Assembly (NCBI RefSeq): GCF_932526225.1
Contig: NC_064045.1
Coordinates: 14,564,442 to 14,628,441 of the forward strand
Source of the DNA: Nematostella vectensis
Lineage: Eukaryota; Cnidaria; Anthozoa; Actiniaria; Edwardsiidae
Length of the DNA stretch: 64,000 nt
Direction: 5' to 3'
The first letter of the stretch is position 1. The number at the start of each line of letters is the position of its first letter. Shown here piece after piece: positions 59,401 through 64,000 of the stretch. A model generated the notes under the pieces. That model had not been told where the DNA came from. It did no database searches and worked only from the letters and a program-made list of their open reading frames with translations. The position numbers were made by a program, and so were the translations under genes.

Positions 59401-61612
59401 AAAGTTTGTATTATCTTCTTGTAAAATCATGCAAACGCTTAAAAGGAACATTTAATACTAACATCTTCATGCTCTGTTGTTTTTAGTCACTTCTGGTATT
59501 ATTATTATTCTTGTAGAAAATCGCAGAATTTACACGAAAGCATTAAAACGGTAGTACTAAAATAGTTGGATTTTCTTATGTATATTGTTTGTTTTGACCC
59601 ATTAAAGGATATCAATCAAAAACTCCTTTGTTATTGCTCTTATAATTGAAAATACAACAGTTTATTCGCAAGAAAACTTCAAAAATAACAATCTACGAGT
59701 AAAGTCTGTTACGTTATTGACGATATTTGAATGAAAATATCTTCGTTATTTGCTTATGGCGGCGTGATTGGCCATATTTAGTCTCATCGCAACTAAAAGT
59801 TCACTGCAGGAGTCCACCATTTTCCACAACCCAAAATACATAACAACATGTTATTTTAATGTATTCATTGATTTTAAGAATCTTTTATTTTAAAATAAAA
59901 AATTAGGTCATGCATGCTATATTTTTAAAGAATCGTTTATACTAACATCATCTTCATCGCTTGGTTTATTTGAGCTTCGTTTATCCTTCTTCTGCTGGTA
60001 GAGACAAGGCAGGTATTTATTACGTCCAGTTAAATCATTTCTTAACTTTTAGTCATGATACGATCGTCAGGGCTGTGGCGACATGACGGAAAAACATGAC
60101 ATGACGCTTCAAATAAGCCCATTTCACATCGAATAAGGCGGAGAATTTCTCTGGTACTTAGTAACTCATAGCAAACAAAATATCAAGTGCGACTTTTTTT
60201 AAATTGATGCGACTTTTTGTAAAGTGTAATTGAAATTTGAGCTTTTCGTCCCTGAACTGATACACAGGGCAATGATGATCAAGGAAAAATTATCTTAAAA
60301 AGCCAAAATCTGGTTAAGTGCACTTCGGCTTCACGTTATTTGTGTTTTGAAAATCAGTCCGTAATACAAGGAACCTATAGCCATTGTAAGATATTGTGTC
60401 TTCTCTCTCTATCTGGAATTGCGCGTTTTCCAGGCTTTTCCGTCATGTCGGCTGTGGCTGGTATAGGGCAGGGTGTGCAGTCATCTCAGTAGAGCCCTCC
60501 CCCCCCCCCCCCACCCCCTCTCAGTAGAGCCAAGATTTGACAAAGAACACATGTGAAACAAGTGGTGCCAGCTTCCTCCCCTCCCCTCCCCTCCCGTGGA
60601 AATTTGTATTATCGCTGATGCAAGGGCCGTAGCCCGGGGAGGGGCACTGGGGGCATGTGCCCCCCCCCCCCCTAAATATTTTTAAAATCATAAAGGGAAT
60701 GACCAGTAGGGGCGTGGCTTTGCCTCCCCCCAAATATTTTCTTAATGTTTTGGTATTGTGCCCCCCCTAATCTTAAAGGGCTGCTACGGCTCTGTGATGA
60801 CATGATATTGTCAATTAGTCGTTGCTGTTGTTGTTTTGGTTTTGCTGTTGTGATAATAACATGACATTTCTAACGATAACTAAAACTATAAACTATATCG
60901 TCCCAGGTCTCTCTCAACCAATTTAGAAACAGGGTACCCAACCTGCTGATTATATGAAAACAAAGATTAGCCGGGAAAATTAGACTACTTATTTTAGAAA
61001 TTGCACTAAAGTCTTACGACTGTTGAGTAAAGGTTGTCGTGCTTTATTAATCAGTAAACATTTTTTAGGAATGTTGGGGGGTAGAATGGTTTAAGAGACC
61101 ATTGCAATTCAACCGAATCGACTCAAGTTTATAATTATCCAAAAACGCCTATAAAAATATATTTGCTGAGGCTTGACAGGCGGCAGACAGGCAAGCGGAA
61201 CAAGGGGATCGTAATATAATACGCTATGCTTGTAGTACTGTTTCAATAGGTAAATTAAATGCGCGGTTTAAACGGGAGTTGAGATCAGTTAACAAGTTGT
61301 ACTAACCTGGGCTGAGATTGATTCATCTCTCTCGATCAAAACACCCTTCTCTTCCAACGCTTTCTCGAAATCTTCTCGCTTCTTCGCCAGGTCTGCAGCC
61401 TTCGCCTTAGAGTCCTCATTTTTGCTTTCCTCCTCTTCACACCTCTCAAAAACAAGAACGTAATCGATTTTATATCCACCGTTGTTAAATGTTAGTCCTT
61501 CTTGCTTCCTTTCCTTGCCGTTAGCATTATTTCCCGGACTTCCCGCTTCCATTTCGAGTAAGATCTCGTCGTCCTTCGCTCCTTTAGGTGTGTACGAAAC
61601 TGCTTTCGCCAT
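53383..61612 (-). CDS. ANO-B: anoctamin (TMEM16) family membrane protein
   Basis: Ten exons in transcript order: 61612-61307, 58680-58290, 58215-58052, 57695-57440, 57124-56954, 56359-56019, 55672-55464, 55034-54910, 54450-54045, 53638-53383. The coding length is 2625 nt (874 residues) with consistent phases and GT-AG introns. Landmarks are DYVLVFERCEEEE and EKGVLIERDE in the N-terminal dimerisation domain, [119 protein letters not shown] and [14 protein letters not shown]. It is collinear with ANO-A nearly residue for residue, so the pair is a tandem duplication. Compared with ANO-A it lacks two introns (A2, A7), has one extra (B6), and has one shifted by about nine codons (B3 versus A4). 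Predicted to be a Ca2+-dependent chloride channel or scramblase. Confidence 0.93.
54605..54775. mobile_element. MITE in ANO-B intron 8
   Basis: The left end GGCGCATACACAGGGAG and the right end (reverse complement GTCACGTACCCAGGATTGG) are imperfect inverted repeats of the family seen at 5324. C/G runs lie just inside each end. Confidence 0.55.
55085..55430. repeat. 23-bp satellite in ANO-B intron 7
   Basis: About 13 copies of TTACGTGTAATGTGGGTCCGTTG, most regular at 55195-55400. ANO-A carries the donor-derived array in the equivalent intron, so the two arrays arose independently. Confidence 0.88.
55690..56012. repeat. Degenerate repeats filling ANO-B intron 6
   Basis: Repeated CCCGAATATCTCCCGAGTTA and GCCGAGTGCCTCTCGAC-type units make up nearly the whole intron and run up to the splice donor at 56018. 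ANO-A has no intron at this position. Confidence 0.75.
56327..56615 (-). repeat. Tandem copies of the exon 6 acceptor of ANO-B
   Basis: The true boundary (- strand CGTTTCAG|GTTTGCAGGAGCC) is followed on the + side by about three more copies of exon edge plus intron end, with + strand starts near 56399, 56480 and 56545. The nearest copy (56399-56470) is almost identical and keeps the acceptor; the others are decayed. The period is about 70-75 bp. Confidence 0.8.
56700..56917 (-). mobile_element. tRNA-derived SINE in ANO-B intron 5
   Basis: On the - strand the left end reads GTGGCGCGATGGCTCAGTGA with an A-box (TGGCTCAGTGAC), followed by a B-box-like GGGTTTAATCC about 35 bp on. Spacing and clover-leaf-like complementarity (ACCCGG/CCGGGT) match a tRNA head. 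A short non-tRNA tail follows. Confidence 0.65.
57240..57350. repeat. GATGAT/GGTGAT microsatellite
   Basis: Imperfect GAT-rich triplet run in intron 4 of ANO-B. Confidence 0.8.
57661..57915 (-). repeat. 72-bp tandem copies of the exon 4 acceptor of ANO-B
   Basis: The boundary (- strand CCCCCCAG|ATCGGCCTGTATTT) occurs four times at about 72-bp spacing: the true one at 57695, near-perfect copies at about 57767 and 57838, and a decayed copy near 57908. Copies 2 and 3 retain the polypyrimidine tract, AG and the first 20 or so exon bases. Confidence 0.88.
58685..61300. other. ANO-B intron 1, mostly unassigned
   Basis: A 2.6-kb AT-rich intron. A short duplicated stretch (TTCTATTTCATGATT, near 59130 and 59223) and a MITE at 60612 are the only structures I see. 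Confidence 0.6.
60612..60800. mobile_element. MITE, GGGCCGTAGC family
   Basis: The left end GCAAGGGCCGTAGCCCGGGG and the right end (reverse complement CACAGAGCCGTAGCAGCCC) are imperfect inverted repeats enclosing C-rich runs. The interior AAATATTTTCTTAATGTTTT then GGTATTGTGCCCC is the sequence amplified as the 49-53 kb satellite. Confidence 0.65.
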
Positions 61613-62470
61613 TTTGCAGAAGTTTGCAAAGCGAAAGCCAGAGAATAACCGCTAGTACTGAAAACAAAAATTTTCTAGAAACAATTGGGTGTGTTTTATG
61701 TAGTTAACGATAGACAATAGTATGCAAATGTCTGGCTTGTATACCGCGGGGACAATGGTATGCGTGCATACTAAGTAGATTCTAGAGTGAATATAGTTTA
61801 GTACTCGGCCCGGTAGCCCTAGGGAAACAATACCTGCTCATTTCAAGTAGAAATCATCGTACTTATGGTCCTCTTGTGTGCTACCAACAAAACTTCCAGG
61901 CTGTCGTTAAGGGGTAAAAATTGTCCTGCATTCATTGTAACAAAAAGGATTTTAAAATTGAATTTGGTCTGTTTGACCATAGTAACTAACTATGGTTTGA
62001 CACACTGTTTTTTACGATTTTTTCCCTTTATTATTTTTAAAACAGGTAATGATGTTTACAAGGTTTTTTTGTCGTTTTTACAATTTGTTTTTTTCTTGGT
62101 TTGACACACTTGAATAAATTGAAATTAACAGAACATACAACAACATACATTTTCTGATTTTGACTTTTATTATAAAGTCACCAAAAATCAATGGGCTTAA
62201 CAGGGAATAACAGGAGACCGCCTTTGCTATAATACGTTTTGGTTTGCCACAATTAGACACGTTACGTGACCGAACTACTGTGGTACCAAATATTTCAATT
62301 AAAAATAAGAAAGTGGCCAATGTTTAAAATCCCAAGTATTCGCTTTTCACTAGAATCCTTAGATACTCGGATAGCGGCGAATAAAGTGGGCACAGACTTT
62401 ATGAGAAAGTAATTTCACAAGGGTGGTACCGAAGCCCATCGAAGTCACTTAAATTGAGCGCTAGGGTTCG
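61613..62470. other. 5' flank of ANO-B
   Basis: Candidate promoter region for ANO-B. No TATA box or recognisable gene is evident. Confidence 0.5.
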
Positions 62471-62479
62471 ACCAATTCT

Positions 62480-63095
62480 TAAAATGTCCTGCGCTTTGGT
62501 TTGACCAACTCTCACTTGCTGCATTTGACCTATTCTCATATGTGCTGCGCTTTGCGTTTGATCGATTCTATGTCGTGTTTGCGCTGGGGTTCGAACGGTT
62601 TTCACTCGCGTTGCGCTTGCGTTTGACCAATTCTTGTTCTGCTTTTAACCGATTTTCACTTATGCGCTGCGCTTTTGTTTGACTGATTCTTACTTGTGTT
62701 GCGCTTTTGTTTGACTGATTCTTACCTGTGTTGTGCTTGTGTTTGACTGGTTCTTTGTGTTGCGTTTGACTGATTCTCACCTGTGTTGCGCTCACGTGTG
62801 TTGTGCTTGTGTTTGACTGATTCTCACTTGTGTTGCGCTTGTGTTTGACTGATTCTCACTTGTGTTGCGCTTGTGTTTGGCCGATTCTCACTTGTGTTGC
62901 GCTTGCGTTTGACTGATTCTCACTTGTGTTGCGCTTGTGTTTGGCCGATTCTCACTTGTGTTGCGCTTGCGTTTGACTGATTCTCACTTGTGTTGCGCTT
63001 GTGTTTGACCGATTCTCACTTGTGTTGCGCTTGTGTTTGACTGATTCTCACTTGTGTTGTTTGCGTTTGACTGATTCTCATTTGTGTTGTGCTTG
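62480..63095. repeat. 32-bp minisatellite
   Basis: About 18 copies of a 32-bp unit containing GTGTTTGACTGATTCTCACT, degenerate at the left and regular from 62760 onward. Two-unit alternation (TTGACTG/TTGGCCG) is visible at 62850-62960. Confidence 0.9.
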
Positions 63096-63609
63096 CCTTC
63101 GCGTATGGGATAGCGTTAGAACCCACTGCAAGCGCCCTCTTTCTCCTCTACTGACCAAGTTACTTTTTTTCCCGATTCCACCAAGCCACAGACCACCTAT
63201 CGTAATTCAACAGCTTGTCAGTAGTTTTTTTAGTTATATCAGTAACATGGTTATGGTCCAAGCAGCTAGAACGAATGGAAATATTCGGGATACCAAAGCA
63301 ATACTACGTTAAGAGTTCTTTCATTGCATATTTTTTGTAAAGATATTCCATCCAATATTTAACCAAATTGGCTTGTCACAAAATATTATTATCATTTCTC
63401 GGCTTAAATTATCTATATCTATTACATATGAAAATATAGAAGCAGCAAAACTAATACTTTATTATCTTCTTGGGTAGGGGATGCTAGCGTGTCAGTCAAG
63501 GCGATCACGAGTGGAGGGGGAAAGGCGTCTTTCTGGAACAAGAAATACAATGCACCATGACTACTGTGGTTTAAGTATTTTGCAAACATTCACCGACTAT
63601 TTCCGAGCG

Positions 63610-63985
63610 TAGACTTCAATTACCATAATCTTTTCCTTCCTGGCCAAGGACCCGTGATGCTAACAACACTCACCGTACGATCCTTACGCTATGACGGGCT
63701 CTACTCCATGTACCAAGGTCACTTCCTGGCTATCTACCCATGATGCTTATCGCCCTTACCGTACTATCCCTAAGCTATGACGGTTCTACTCCATTTACCG
63801 AGCTCTTTTCCTGACCAAGTACCAAAAATGCTTTTCGCCCTCAGTGTACGAACCTTTATCTATGACGGGTTCTACTCCATGTACCAAGGTCTCTTCCTGG
63901 CCATCTACCCATGAAGCTTATGGCACTTACCGTACTATCCCTAAGCCATGACGGGTTCTACTCCAAGTGCGGCACTCTTCTCCAG
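63610..63985. repeat. ~90-bp tandem repeats at the window end
   Basis: Four copies of a unit containing CTATGACGGGTTCTACTCCA and TACCAAGGTC(A/T)CTTCCTGG run to near the end of the window. No coding function is evident. Confidence 0.8.
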
Positions 63986-64000
63986 CGCCTTCTTTGCCAG

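Noticed and set aside
62568-62795. A - strand repeat protein (QVRISQTQHK-type)
   Set aside because: Translation of the 32-bp minisatellite at 62480-63095.

Overview
This is animal nuclear DNA, most likely from an anthozoan cnidarian; Nematostella vectensis is my best guess. The grounds are intron-rich ion-channel genes with GT-AG introns, tRNA-derived SINEs, a non-LTR retrotransposon, many small terminal-inverted-repeat elements, and introns packed with minisatellites. Nothing here is bacterial or viral. The species is an inference from style, not from a search.

Two gene pairs make up the window. On the + strand lie two Cys-loop (nicotinic acetylcholine receptor type) alpha-like subunits: nAChR-1 (3' part only, 1-3564) and nAChR-2 (complete, 15819-26986, 8 coding exons, 523 aa). 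On the - strand lie two tandem anoctamin (TMEM16) paralogues: ANO-A (47322 down to 29806, 11 exons, 876 aa) and ANO-B (61612 down to 53383, 10 exons, 874 aa). I rebuilt all four models exon by exon. Every exon junction keeps frame, and the two anoctamin products differ by only two residues in length. nAChR-2 and ANO-A converge tail to tail around 27-29.8 kb.

Region by region: 1-3.6 kb is nAChR-1; 3.7-4.4 kb is minisatellite; 5.0-6.3 kb is a decayed TRIM-like pseudogene on the - strand; 6.4-9.7 kb is duplicated repeat DNA with MITEs; 10-15.8 kb is mostly unassigned; 15.8-27 kb is nAChR-2, with two large satellites in intron 1 and another in intron 7; 27-29.8 kb is intergenic with a possible CCAAT/E-box cluster; 29.8-47.3 kb is ANO-A, whose intron 6 holds a 44-bp satellite split by a 4-kb DNA transposon carrying a LINE fragment; 47.3-53.4 kb is intergenic, with two tandem hammerhead ribozymes followed by a 37-bp G-rich satellite grown from a MITE; 53.4-61.6 kb is ANO-B; the remainder is more tandem repeats.

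The most unusual pattern is that many tandem arrays are copies of the exon/intron boundary they adjoin. They repeat the last exon bases plus the 5' splice site, or the 3' splice site plus the first exon bases, from two to about forty times. Several of these arrays lie in introns present in only one member of a paralogue pair. This fits intron birth or growth by local tandem duplication across splice junctions, and it leaves introns full of decoy splice sites. The second highlight is the tandem pair of hammerhead ribozymes at 48.6-49.1 kb, a retrozyme or Penelope-like-element signature.
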